DNA of 28,227 nt from contig JADNYV010000443.1 in the NCBI GenBank assembly GCA_015501055.1, forward strand, positions 1 to 28,227. The letters are read 5' to 3'. The DNA comes from Mucidula mucida (Eukaryota; Basidiomycota; Agaricomycetes; Agaricales; Physalacriaceae). Below, piece after piece: positions 1 through 9,144 of this stretch. The notes under the pieces were generated by a model that did no database searches, was not told where the DNA came from, and was given only the letters and a program-made list of their open reading frames with translations. Position 1 is the first letter of the stretch; every line of letters begins with the position of its first letter. The position numbers were made by a program, and so were the translations under genes.

Positions 1-225
1 CATCACGAGTATATAAGAATACTATCTTGTGATCTGAGCACGCAAAAACTTCATGAAGCGATGAAGGAGTCTTCGGAAGGATTTGGTAACTCTAGTCAAT
101 TGCATACAGAAACTCGTTTGTCGTCACTGCAAATCGATTCGTTTGTTCGGCACGTCTTGAACAGAAGTAATAATGTCAACGGTAATTTATTGTGCACAAG
201 TTCCCTTTAACCTACTCACATAGTT
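1..225. other. Left-edge flank without a recognisable gene
   Basis: These bases lie downstream of the carboxypeptidase stop codon, which reads on the minus strand. They probably contain its 3' untranslated region. No convincing coding frame or RNA gene is visible. Confidence 0.5.
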
Positions 226-2205
226 TCACTGATACCTACTACAAGCTCTCCTCTTCCCCAACCAATACTTGATCAACTTGAGCGCCTCGGCAGGCTTATC
301 ATGCGGAACGTGCATCAAAACGCGTCAGCCACGACATCAAGATAGAAAAACAGAACCACTCATCATATGCCCCGCACCCTTGACAGTTGCAAACGTCAAC
401 AGCCCCGTCTCCTTCACGATACCCCCAGCCTTCCCCCCATCATCCACATTCCACTCTCGCCAACCCTCCTCCGTCCTCTCCACTCCCCGCCCCGCTCCCA
501 CTCCAATTTCTCCACCCACAGCCGATTCGCCACCCAATTGCACACCCAATCATATGTGCCCGCGTAAATGAGGACTCGCACGCCGCGGTCGAGCAACGAC
601 GCGACATAATATTGGTTCGGGACACGCCACTGGTCCATGTGCGCTGAAAACGCGGCGTTGACAACAGAGGAGGCAGAGGTGAAGTTGCCTGAGAAGGTTG
701 CTGGAATACCGAGCGCTGCGCGAGTGGAGGCATTGCCGAGAAAGGCGTCGACGAAATCAGTCTCCGGGTAACAGAGAGTTCCTATGCAGGGCTTGGGTAC
801 AGAAGGATGTCCAATAATGGGTGACAAGCTAGAAGTGGGCGGTTACCTTGGATATGTCGTAGATGTTGCGTCCGCTCGCCAACATCCCCGTGGACAGCTC
901 ATCTTCGCAGAAGTTCACTGCGGCGCGGCAGTTGATGGAGTCGAATTGGTCGATACAGGATGCTTGCATTGCGCTTTGACAGCGTGGGAGCTACCATCAC
1001 ACCTTATCATTAGACATCGAATTGCGAATGTACTGTGAACGTACTGCCATCTTCATTCGCACGTATCTGGTAATAGACTGAAATGGAATATTCAAAGCTG
1101 CGGTCGAGCACTCAATTTGGTATCGTCCTTCGTAGAGTCTGCGCACATGTATAAGCTCTCAGTCAGGCTAACTGGAGGTGCTCACGTTGAGATGTCAGTG
1201 AGACCGTTGCCGATAATCACACTATCCAGATTGATGACCGGGCGTCCTTCAGCCTTGGCGATGGTATTCTGATCGTATATCTCACTGGCAAAGACTGGCA
1301 GGTATCGGCCCTGTTGTCGTTTCGTTAGTTCCTGTTCTGAACACGAATTCGAAAGGCTGGTACCCACACCATACGATTCGCCTGCCAGGTGAAGCTTCCG
1401 GCCAGAAAATTGCTGGAACGTCTCGAAGAAGATCGTTATAAACGCATGAATATTTTTAGCCGCGTCTTCAGTGGTCTCAATGGTCTCGCCGTAGTCGGCA
1501 TACGAGAAGCCAACACCGACTCTGTACGTCTTTAAGATGAGCGATCAGGCTTTTCTACGCGCAAGCTTACGGCTGGTCGAGGAAGAAAACATTGGCTGCT
1601 TCAGTCCAAGAGTACGGATTCCATGTCGTGCCGTTGACAGAGTCGAAGTTCATATCGATGGTGCATGGACCTAGAAAGTCAGCAACGCTAGCTGCTATGA
1701 ACAATTCTTAGTACCCAGTTCCACGAAGAGCCCCAAAGCCGATGAGCCTCCCGGCCCCTAACGAATAGTCAAGGCGGAGCATTCACAAGAAGGCGAATCT
1801 TTCACCTCCGTTGATCCACATCATAACATCGTCTGAAGGGAGTACGTGTCAGAACACGCCCAAAGACTCTCTCGCATGTCAGCTCACCTTGCTCTGGACT
1901 TGCTCTGCTCTCGAAAAAGTAGAAGAACAAATGCTTAGCACCGTAGTCAACGTCGAGATAGCCCGTGTAGACACTGTACATTCTTTCGAGCTAGGACTCC
2001 ATGAGCAAAACGTCACATACTTGACTGTGGGATCACAAAAGTTGCTCTTTTTGATACGAAGACCGTGCGCAGGATATTTTGAATGACTGACTGCGATAAA
2101 GTTTTCAGATTGAAGCGAAGAGAGATGTAGATCAGCATAGTCTAGGGGTATCTGAGGTGCAAAGGCTCCTGCGACGACGCTGAGTAGCAATGCCAGGCCA
2201 CGCAT
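226..2205 (-). CDS. Serine carboxypeptidase, peptidase family S10 (carboxypeptidase Y-like), with lesions
   Basis: This encodes a secreted or vacuolar serine exopeptidase that removes C-terminal residues. The start ATG at 2205 opens a hydrophobic signal peptide (MRGLALLLSVVAGAFA). Minus-strand exons: 2205-2021, 1973-1888, 1832-1806, 1757-1715, 1670-1571, 1521-1368, 1310-1186, 1138-1045, 990-847, 791-364 and 309-226. All introns are GT-AG and 44-57 nt except the last. The protein is about 489 residues, usual for the family. Visible family motifs are CDPTVNVYTGYLDVD, an oxyanion-hole motif NGGPGGSS (Gly where the family usually has Cys), the nucleophile in GESYGG (Ser about 196), the catalytic Asp in YAGTYDWVCNW (about 400) and the catalytic His in GAGHM (about 461), followed by VPHDKPAEAL. 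The conceptual protein needs two frame corrections: one extra G at the start of the fourth exon (run 1755-1758) and one missing base between 463 and 497. It may therefore be a young pseudogene or carry sequence errors. Family assignment is firm; functionality is not. Confidence 0.9.
310..363 (-). other. Apparent AT-AC intron in the carboxypeptidase gene
   Basis: On the minus strand the codons for GAGHM end at 364 and the codons for VPHDKP begin at 309. In S10 peptidases these two motifs are directly joined. The 54 bases between them begin ATGAGT and end GCAC, and contain CTGAC 14-19 bases before the end as a plausible branch site. The length and phase 0 match the other introns of the gene, but the terminal dinucleotides are AT and AC instead of GT and AG. 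The rest of the 5' site resembles an ordinary U2-type donor, not the U12 consensus. Confidence 0.6.
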
Positions 2206-2519
2206 GATGGTTATAAATAAAGAGAGGATGGGGCCGGGTAGTAGTCGACCTCATTTTATTCGCGCGTTATAAGTCAATATGGACCGTATGCCGGGCCGGC
2301 GGTTCGGACACGACGAGTGAGATGTGGCGGGAACGCGTTAGGTAGCTCCAAGATTGATCCCGTTTTCTGGGCCTTTTTCGGACTGTACAGCACGAGAAGA
2401 AGTGGCCATGTAAAGGACGTGTTCGTACTGGCGGGAGTCGCGGGGCAGTCCCTGTGATGACCCGCTTATCAATTAGCTAATGTGATCAAACGCACTTGTC
2501 TCTCGTCAGCCATCCCCAC
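2206..2519. promoter_or_regulatory. Divergent intergenic region with putative promoters
   Basis: These 314 bases separate the start of the carboxypeptidase on the minus strand from the apparent start at 2520 on the plus strand, so they should contain both promoters. A TATA-like stretch TTATTTATAA reads on the minus strand at 2220-2211, but it is immediately next to the ATG and may be leader sequence. No specific operator was identified. Confidence 0.3.
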
Positions 2520-3470
2520 ATGCCCTCGCGAGAGGAGCCTCAACCCCCAAGCAAGGCAGCGGCCTCTTTAGATTCGGACGAATCTGATCTCGATGACAAG
2601 CTGGGCCCGGTATGGTGAAATTGCTCTTAGACGGTGTCGTGTAGGCGAGTATGTTTGCGAGATTGGTAGAGCTAGAGGACCCTTTGGGCGACGAACTAAC
2701 GCAGCTCTATGTTGCTCAGTAGACGCGTGCGGCGTCTCTCTTAGGTACGTACCCGCCTTTTAAACATACGGAAGATGACGAGGCGCTGCATGATGATGCA
2801 GGAGGACAGTGAGATTGGACGACGTCGATGTCCAAAGTCATCGTGGATGAACTTGAAGAGATGACGGTAATTTATTGGGCTAGCCACAAATGCGCTTTCT
2901 TCGTGAGAAATGAGGACATTGTATGTCTGCTCGTACTGAGTTCTACTACACTAACCGTTGCTTTCAGACGTATTTCTGGCACTTTTCACGTTTCGTCTTG
3001 TATCGGTAATGTGGCGCAATACACCTATCATCTAACCATCGACGCTACTTGAACAGCCAGGAGGAAGATAAACGCCATGATTTCGTGCTTACTATCAAGG
3101 CCGAAACTATTCCGTGCGCTGAAATGGTGACCAGGAAACACAATAGATTAAGTACGAATGAACTTGGCTCAACAACTGGTTCTTCAGCTTTCATTGCCTT
3201 CTACGTCAAATGGACGACACTTTGTACATACAGAGAATAAATACAATATTCACCAGCCAATTTCAGAAGCTGGCTGTTCAGATCGCTAATCATCGGTCCA
3301 CACAGCGATTTGCCTTATTGAGCGAACAATGGCGAGCAGATGGTATATTTGTTTTTGGTCTTGGACACGTGCGGCTCATTGCTTTCCTCTCTTCCACCAT
3401 TATTCCTCTAGAACCTACAGCAAGCCCCGGGCCAAAGCACATTCGCCATGACATTCATCGACATATCTAA
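2520..3470 (+). pseudogene. Degraded multi-exon gene of unknown family
   Basis: The product is not recognised. An ATG at 2520 opens an acidic, Ser/Asp-rich N-terminus (MPSREEPQPPSKAAASLDSD) ending at a possible donor at 2610. From 2645 one frame runs to 2920 with only two stops, TAG at 2720-2722 and TGA at 2810-2812, and includes FARLVELEDPLGDELTQLYV. It joins in phase through a 47-nt GT-AG intron (2921-2967) to TYFWHFSRFVLYR, then through a 51-nt intron (3006-3056) to QEEDKRHDFVLTIKAETI. Later blocks up to a TAA at 3470 (QFQKLAVQIANHRSTQRFAL, then a GT-AG intron at about 3342-3410) fit less well in phase. Phase-compatible introns argue that a gene is or was here; the stops argue that it is broken. 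The first apparent intron (2610-2644, 35 nt) is suspiciously short. An unusual but functional exon structure cannot be excluded. Confidence 0.4.
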
Positions 3471-3617
3471 CGTACGTCGTAGTTACTTTGACCTTGCATT
3501 TCTTAATACTCAATGTCAGATCATGAACCGTCAGGATGGCGCACTTATTGATGTCAACCCCGCGTGGAATTTCTCGCACCCTGCAATAACCCACCCTTGG
3601 AGCGAGAAAGGACAGAG

Positions 3618-5060
3618 ATGTCAGAGGCCCTCGTCCGTGTTCGCTCGCTCGTCAAGGGATTGGGGCCCGGGAAAATAGCAGAAAGAGCTGGCCTCGAAGC
3701 ATATGCAGCCAAATTGGCCACTGTCATCCACCCCATCCGCTCCGTTCCCCCCGAAATTCTCAGCGAGATCTTCTCTCATTTGATTGCCGAACCCGACAAT
3801 ACCTGCCAATCCGTGAAGGATGGCAATTTTGTAGACAGCCTCGACACCAAAAGCGGTGTATGGGCTTTGACCCACGTCTGCACTCGCTGGAGAGACATTG
3901 TCACCACTGCTTCCTCTTTGTGGACCACCGTTGGCCTACATCTCGACAAGTACCCGAAATCCGTCGCCACTGCCAACATCCTTGCTACTTACCTCGCGCG
4001 GTCGAACGAACATGACCTGAACGTTATCATTCATTATGAAGGCGAGATATCCGCACATCCAGCTATGGAGGTCTTGATGACAACGTGTGAACGATGGCGA
4101 GGAGGTTGGTTCGCCCTTCTTTTTGAGACTTTCCTAGTGTGGGATACACCATTCCCTTTCAAGCGGCTGGAGAAGCTCCGCGTCTGTATGCCACAGCTGG
4201 AGGTCCCATTGTCTATAGAGGACCCGAAAGCGCGATGTCGCGCATTTAGCAGCGCGCTTGGCCTCAGGGACGTCGCAGTCGACAACCACTTCATATTTCG
4301 ACTGTTGTTTGACCTCGACTGGAGCATTGTGCACCGCTTCTGTCAGGAGCAGAGGTTCTCGGCAGATTTTCTCGAGTCTTGTCCAGGAACGGACGTTCTC
4401 TGGTCGTTACTCACCCTCCGCGACGTATCCTCCGTAGATATGGCCCAATTCGACCTCGAGGAAGTAGGTGAGGCGCGGTGGCTGTTGTGGCGGAATATGC
4501 CGCTGAGCATGGTACGGAATGCGGCGCTCTCCTTTTTGGTGCTGAAAGGTGCGCCAAGGGGCTGACAGCAGATGTTCTCTTATCTCGAACTCCCTAACCT
4601 GCAAACACTCCATTGTCATCCCAGCTCTACCGTTGAGCTGTTTCCTGCCCCTCTTTCCGCGGCCACAGGCAACGGCCTACGCAAGCTGGTGGTGCATGTC
4701 GTCGCCAACACCAACACGGACAGGATCATTGCATTTCTCAAAATGACACCCAATCTCGTCGAATTGACGATGATATTCGACGAGTCTTTCGACATTGGTC
4801 CCATCTGCGCCGGCATCTTCAGTGTGACGCCCGATTTAGTCCCCCGACTTACTACTCTCATCCTAACTACTATCCGCGGCATCAAGGTCGTTATAACAAA
4901 AGAGTTTATCACAGCTTTGAAGACACGAGTGGATGGGCGGTCCGGGGTTTTCCCTTTGAAGCTCAGGATAGAATCATCCGAGTTCACTGTGGCAGATACG
5001 ATGGTGCAAGAAGAGCTAGACAGTTTGCTGTTGGGACCGGATCCTTCTAGTGTTGCTTGA
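3618..5060 (+). CDS. F-box domain protein, interrupted by an in-frame TGA
   Basis: F-box proteins recruit substrates to SCF ubiquitin ligases by binding Skp1. From the ATG at 3618 a coiled N-terminal segment of about 35 residues leads into the F-box core (IHPIRSVPPEILSEIFSHLI, residues about 38-56), followed by the WALTHVCTRWRDIV and SSLWTTVGLHL motifs typical of agaricomycete F-box families. A long C-terminal region with weak Leu-rich character follows (YLELPNLQTLHCHPS). The frame is open for 315 codons, stops at TGA 4563-4565, and continues in the same frame for 164 codons to TGA 5058-5060. The leader LAPCNNPPLERERTE upstream of the first ATG (3567-3617) also looks like family sequence, so the true start may lie in an upstream exon or have been lost. 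No intron is obvious. It could be two fragments of a pseudogene; the family call is firm because of the F-box. Confidence 0.75.
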
Positions 5061-5135
5061 TCAAAGTACCCTTTTTACATCATGAGCCAGTTTATCCTAT
5101 GTACATACAGTCTTATCTCTACAATTGAACAATCG

Positions 5136-6127
5136 TCATCCAGAATCATTCGAAAAATTCCATTCTTCAAGAACCCCGTCCACTGCAACCAACAACTCGG
5201 AGATGATACCATGCTGGACGTCCTGAGTGGCGTCATCATCTATTAGGCTGGAAGAATCTTGTAATTTTCGCGCGAAAGACGTTGATCTACTCCTGTACGG
5301 TACGTTCCGAAGAGGGCACGTTGGCGAAGAGAAAGACGATGGCGATGGGAAAGGTACTGCCATTTCATAAGCGAAAGTCCCATTGTCTTCAGAAGACGAG
5401 GCTGTAGTAAAAGGACGTGACGTTGACGATTGGCGTTTATAAGTGGGTGAAGGCGACGAGGAGGAGAAAGAAGGTGGTTCGGAAAGGAAATCAAGAGTTG
5501 GCACAGAGAGGCTTTGGGCGTAGATGGCTTGTCGCCAATGCGAATTGGGAGACGGTGTCATCCCGCGACGAGGATGCTCTGCAGACTGAGGTGTATGGCC
5601 AGCCGAAAGGCCGCCGAAACTAGTCGACTTGGAGCTTCGAGAGGGAGTACAAGGAAAGGACTCGAGAGGGGTTGCAGACAGTACTGAACAATTTCGGCGC
5701 TTGGACGTGATCTTGAGAGAAGGGGTCTGCTTAAAAAAGAGGCTGTCATTATCGTGGCTGGGATTTGGCACCGCAACCGGGCGTGTCTGAAACTTGTTGC
5801 ATCAGGGCTAATGCCAATCACGAAGTGAATACTGCCTACCTCCGAAGGACATGCGGAATTAGAACTGAATGCCAGTGATTCCACGCTAGAAGGCTTTACG
5901 CGATGGCGCGCCAAAGGCGATATGTCGTTATGAGTAGACGGCGTTGCGCGTTGTTCTGCTTCACAAAGTTGCACGACTTCAAAGCGATGAGGAGTATTGT
6001 CACGAATGGCGACGCGTGTCTTCATTGTAACGCGATGGGATGAACTGCTGGTATTGTCGAGGCCAGAGCAATTCGACGAAGGAGGATCAACTGGACAGAG
6101 AGTATCAACGTTGAGCGAGGTAGCCAT
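5136..6127 (-). CDS. Ser/Pro-rich hypothetical protein
   Basis: The family is not recognised. The model has two exons, 6127-5840 (96 codons) and 5786-5136, joined in phase 0 by a 53-nt GT-AG intron that reads GTAGGC at its start and TTTCAG at its end. The product is 312 residues. It is rich in Ser, Pro and Thr and looks largely disordered, with basic patches such as TPSLKITSKRRNCS and several TP and SP dipeptides that could be kinase sites. The C-terminus is more ordered and acidic (IISELLVAVDGVLEEWNF) and might form a short helix. The start ATG begins MATSLNVDTLCPVDPP. It converges on the F-box gene, leaving only 75 bases between the two stop codons. Confidence 0.65.
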
Positions 6128-6495
6128 TGCGAGTTGATGAAGGGAGGAAACAAGCTGTTGAACTTCTCGATCGTCCGGACCGGTTCCCCTAAGTCGCCGC
6201 CACGCTCTGAAGTTGTCGGCTTAATGGCTTGAACGGTATCGTCCTAAACAGAACTGTAATGGATACATTTTGCTGAAAAAAGGTCTGCAGGAATGAGAAA
6301 TTCTGCGACAGGATATACTTGAAGCTTGGGGCGGTAACTGTGTACTGTATGGATCACAAGAGGCACATGCACGAAGCAAACAGACGACAAATATAGCGCC
6401 GCGAAGTGTCATAAACAAGAATTACATAGCCAGCTATTTCATTGTACAAGGATTGAAGGAGTAAAGCCCGAGATAACCCAGTCACGATGTCCGCC
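6128..6495. other. Intergenic spacer between two minus-strand genes
   Basis: This spacer should contain the 3' end of the HMG-box gene transcript and the promoter of the Ser/Pro-rich gene. Short open frames on the minus strand here lack coding character. No regulatory site stands out. Confidence 0.4.
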
Positions 6496-7134
6496 CTACT
6501 CAGAATCCACAACCAAGTCTTGCTCAAAACCTTCAAAAAGATATGGCGCGACTGCTGCCATCTAAAATTATTATGGGTGAGAACGATGACGACAACGACG
6601 AGAAAAGGAACGCACCTCATACGAGCTGAGCAAATCGCCAGCCAAATCGCCTTCGTCAATAGCGGCGCTCATTTCATCAGTGTAACCGTAGTGATGAGTG
6701 TGGTAGTCTTGTTGGATGGAGTGCTCCGGGAATGAGACGCTCGGCGCCGGCGCCGTGGAAGTGGAGGGGGCAGTGAAGTTGACTGGCATCACGGACGTCT
6801 TTGAGGCATGCGATCTCTTCACCTGCGGCCCTCTCGTCGACTTCGGCTTGAATTCGTAACCAGGATACATCTCCTTGTGCAGCGCCTTTGCAGCCTCTTC
6901 GGCATCGATGAACAGACCACGCTCATATGCTCCAAGATTATTCCAAGCGTCGACTGTGGCTGCGGTGAACGACAGATTATAATGCTTTTTGAAGATCGTA
7001 TACGCGTTCGGTGCGCGCGAAACCTCGTCGTGGACGGGATCGACCTGTGTGTCCTGCATGTACTGCAGGATGAAATCCTGTGGAGACGTGGCTGGAGTAG
7101 TGGCGGACGGGGGAACTGTCGTGGATGAGGCCAT
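6496..7134 (-). CDS. HMG-box domain protein
   Basis: This is a probable sequence-specific DNA-binding protein of the MATA/SOX-type HMG-box class. Exon 1 (7134-6616, 173 codons) and exon 2 (6561-6496) are joined in phase 0 by a 54-nt GT-AG intron, giving 194 residues. The box spans residues about 40-98. It starts with RAPNAYTIFKKHY, matching the RPPNAF-I-F helix-1 signature, has a central Trp (VDAWNNLGAYERGLF), and ends EEAAKALHKEMYPGYEFKPK, matching the helix-3 YP-Y--KP signature. The stretch between helix 1 and the Trp is a few residues shorter than usual. A Thr/Ser-rich N-terminus and a Pro/Ser/His-rich tail flank it, and the second exon ends in an acidic segment (FEGFEQDLVVDSE) that could be an activation tail. 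The ATG at 7134 lies in CCATGG with a CA-rich leader upstream; the same frame is open further upstream to 7272, but that looks like leader. Some fungal HMG proteins are mating-type regulators; nothing here proves that role. Confidence 0.8.
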
Positions 7135-7739
7135 GGCGCTGTTGTTGTGGTTGCGGGATATCTGTCGAGCGTGTTTGGTGAGATGAGTGGCAGCGTTCGT
7201 GTTTATGAGTGAGAGCCAAAGGAGTCGACAAAGGCCTATAATGTATATTCTTGTCACGTGAACTTTCATCACCTAAATTACTTGGTTTGGACCGTCCACA
7301 GGCATGGTGTCCATTGGCATTCAGTTCAGCTGGTGGCTCCGTAACTGCAGAATGTGTTAAGTGGAGCCGCTCAAGAGTTTTAATGAGGAATGACGTTACA
7401 CTGCTTCATGTAGTCTTCAAGCAGCCGCTCGACGCCGGTATATTGAGGGATGAAGATTCACCAACCATCCGATCGGCTTGGTGAGGCGACTGGTGTCGAG
7501 TCTAGCTTCATGTAGATAATGCTTAACGAGTTCTTCAGAGGATCTTTGCGAGAATTCTCCCACGGGCGGGAATCAATACGGAGCCAGATGAAGTATACAC
7601 GCAGCACGGAGCGTGACGCGAGAGAGGTTTAGAGTTTTTCGGGGGAAAAGAGCTCAGAGGATACTGCCATCAGGATGAAGTCAGTAAGAACGCGCCTCTG
7701 CACATCAAAGGAAGAACCGTACACATACCAATTTGACCT
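7135..7739. other. Upstream region of the HMG-box gene, no gene seen
   Basis: This contains the presumed promoter and leader of the HMG-box gene; ATACATTATA on the minus strand around 7240 is a possible TATA element. The rest holds only short open frames without coding character. Confidence 0.35.
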
Positions 7740-7978
7740 TCAATGGTTGACTTTGGGAATGCTGGCGCGTAGAGAAGCTGCTGGCCAGAATTCACTGACA
7801 GGGGTGGTTCGGAAGGAACCGCGATCGGGCGTTGAAACGTTAACGTTGATCGACTTCGAACCAACATAGGCCCAACAGTCTTCTCTCCCTTAAGATTGGC
7901 GTGCATCCTGACGCGACTGGAAGCTAAACCTTGACGAGATCCCAGTTGAATATCTACCATATCCTGCTTATGTCCCAT
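7740..7978 (-). CDS. Very small two-exon hypothetical protein
   Basis: The family is not recognised. The ATG at 7978 opens MGHKQDMVDIQLGSRQ, and exon 1 ends at 7930 in phase 1. A 41-nt GT-AG intron (7929-7889) leads to exon 2 (7888-7740), which continues in phase as GREDCWAYVGSKSINVNVST and ends VNH then TGA. The product would be 65 residues with no signal peptide or membrane segment. Retaining the intron also leaves an open frame to 7670, with a different C-terminus. The spliced reading looks more protein-like to me, but a product this short could be chance. Confidence 0.35.
7836..7847. repeat. 12-bp perfect palindrome AACGTTAACGTT
   Basis: The sequence AACGTTAACGTT equals its own reverse complement. 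It lies inside exon 2 of the small hypothetical gene, where it encodes part of SINVNV, so coding constraint or chance may explain it. Confidence 0.7.
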
Positions 7979-8087
7979 TGCTAATTCTTTACTACTCGCC
8001 GCAACATCACTCCCGGAACATTATCGCTATCACGCCTTGTACATCTCTGTGATTCGCGGCTAAACGAATCATCCTGCGCAGAGCATC

Positions 8088-8364
8088 ATGCACCCTTGGA
8101 CTAGTCTTCGATACATCTATACTCGCTCTCCTGATGGTAAGTAGTATGATTCTTGACTTTGGATGCTAGACATATACCTAGTCGGTACCGGGCATGTCTG
8201 AAAACGAAGGAACGTCATCCTGACAGTCCATTCTATTCATCCAGATTTTTGTGTCTTTCCGGACGCGTCCATTCTGAAATGCGTGTTCAAGAAACTCCAT
8301 ATCCCTGTGGTACGCAAACTAGTTCACTTTCCTCTTTCTGAGTACCACAAATCCTGATGCTCAG
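8088..8364 (+). other. Possible upstream exons of the next gene or a separate small gene
   Basis: An ATG at 8088 reads MHPWTSLRYIYTRSPD and reaches a GTAAGT donor at 8137. A 108-nt intron ends at 8244 and the frame continues as DFCVFPDASILKCVFKKLHI (8245-8309). A second intron, 8310-8364 (55 nt), follows. Splicing to 8365 keeps a frame open into the downstream coding sequence, so these could be 5' exons of the gene at 8560-9144. The sequence between 8365 and 8559 looks less convincing as protein. Confidence 0.35.
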
Positions 8365-8559
8365 CTAATGCATCTACAACTCACTCCAGCAATGGGTGTT
8401 TGTTTTCTCGTGGTCATAGCGTTGGGTCCACATCCGCTTTGGACTGCGCGCTCGTCCCCAGTCCACCGATCGCCCTTTGTCCTCAGCCTCATTGTTCCGT
8501 CACGGTCGTTAAATACCTCGACATTGCAGATGCTCCGAACGACCACTATTCTTTTCATC

Positions 8560-9144
8560 ATGCTTCCCACCCCAACCTTGACTCCTTTCGCGCCCAAGCC
8601 CGAATCCAAGTCCGGGATAGCGACCGTGTGCGACCTGAGGACGCGTCTTCTGAAGCGCAAAAGAGATGAAGAAGAGGAGCCCAGCTCTACGCGCGCAGCA
8701 AAGGAACAAACGCAGGAACAGGGCAGCTACAAGGCTAACAAGGTTCAAGATACTGCAACGCAGAAATGCGACACACCCTCAGAGAAAGACGCCGCTGAAC
8801 ATCACGCGTCAGCTGCGAATGTGCGGGAACATAGCGCGCATCCCATCCCCTACAACAAGTATCTGCCTCATTTCCCTCTCAATCCGACTCCCTCGCGTCA
8901 AATCTACGACGCCCATCTCCAGCACGCGTCTATCAAACCCAAAGATCTTCATGACTTGATCGCGTACCATCATGCTATTCATAACGCTGCCCATCTGCAT
9001 GGCTACTATTCGTCTGCCAAGCACGGGAAGAGCTACACGACGACGACGACCCACACGTTCGTTCATAAGGTGAGCTGGTCTTCAATTCAATCTTCCTGCC
9101 TACTGACAACTTGCTGGTAGGGACAAGGACGAGGTCTCCATTGA
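8560..9144 (+). CDS. His-rich hypothetical protein with basic N-terminus
   Basis: The family is not recognised. From the ATG at 8560 (MLPTPTLTPFAPKPESKSG) exon 1 runs 170 codons to 9069. A 51-nt GT-AG intron (9070-9120) is followed by a short exon ending GQGRGLH at 9144, for 177 residues. Residues about 35-45 contain a strongly basic then acidic patch (LLKRKRDEEEEP) that resembles a nuclear localisation signal. A charged Gln/Glu/Ala-rich linker follows, then an ordered-looking C-terminal half rich in His and Tyr (PYNKYLPHFPLNPTPSRQIY; DLIAYHHAIHNAAHLHGYY). The same frame is open upstream to 8368 and may join exons from 8088. The chosen start has a pyrimidine-rich leader just before it, but ATG 8530 is also possible. 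Confidence 0.55.

Noticed and set aside
310..363. U12-type interpretation of the AT-AC intron
   Set aside because: The donor reads ATGAGT, not the ATATCCTT consensus, and there is no U12-type branch sequence.
5417..5623. Plus-strand open frame within the Ser/Pro-rich gene
   Set aside because: It lies antisense to the second exon of a better supported two-exon gene.
8368..8559. N-terminal extension of the His-rich protein
   Set aside because: The extension has little protein-like pattern, and a pyrimidine-rich leader precedes the ATG at 8560. It was kept only as an alternative.
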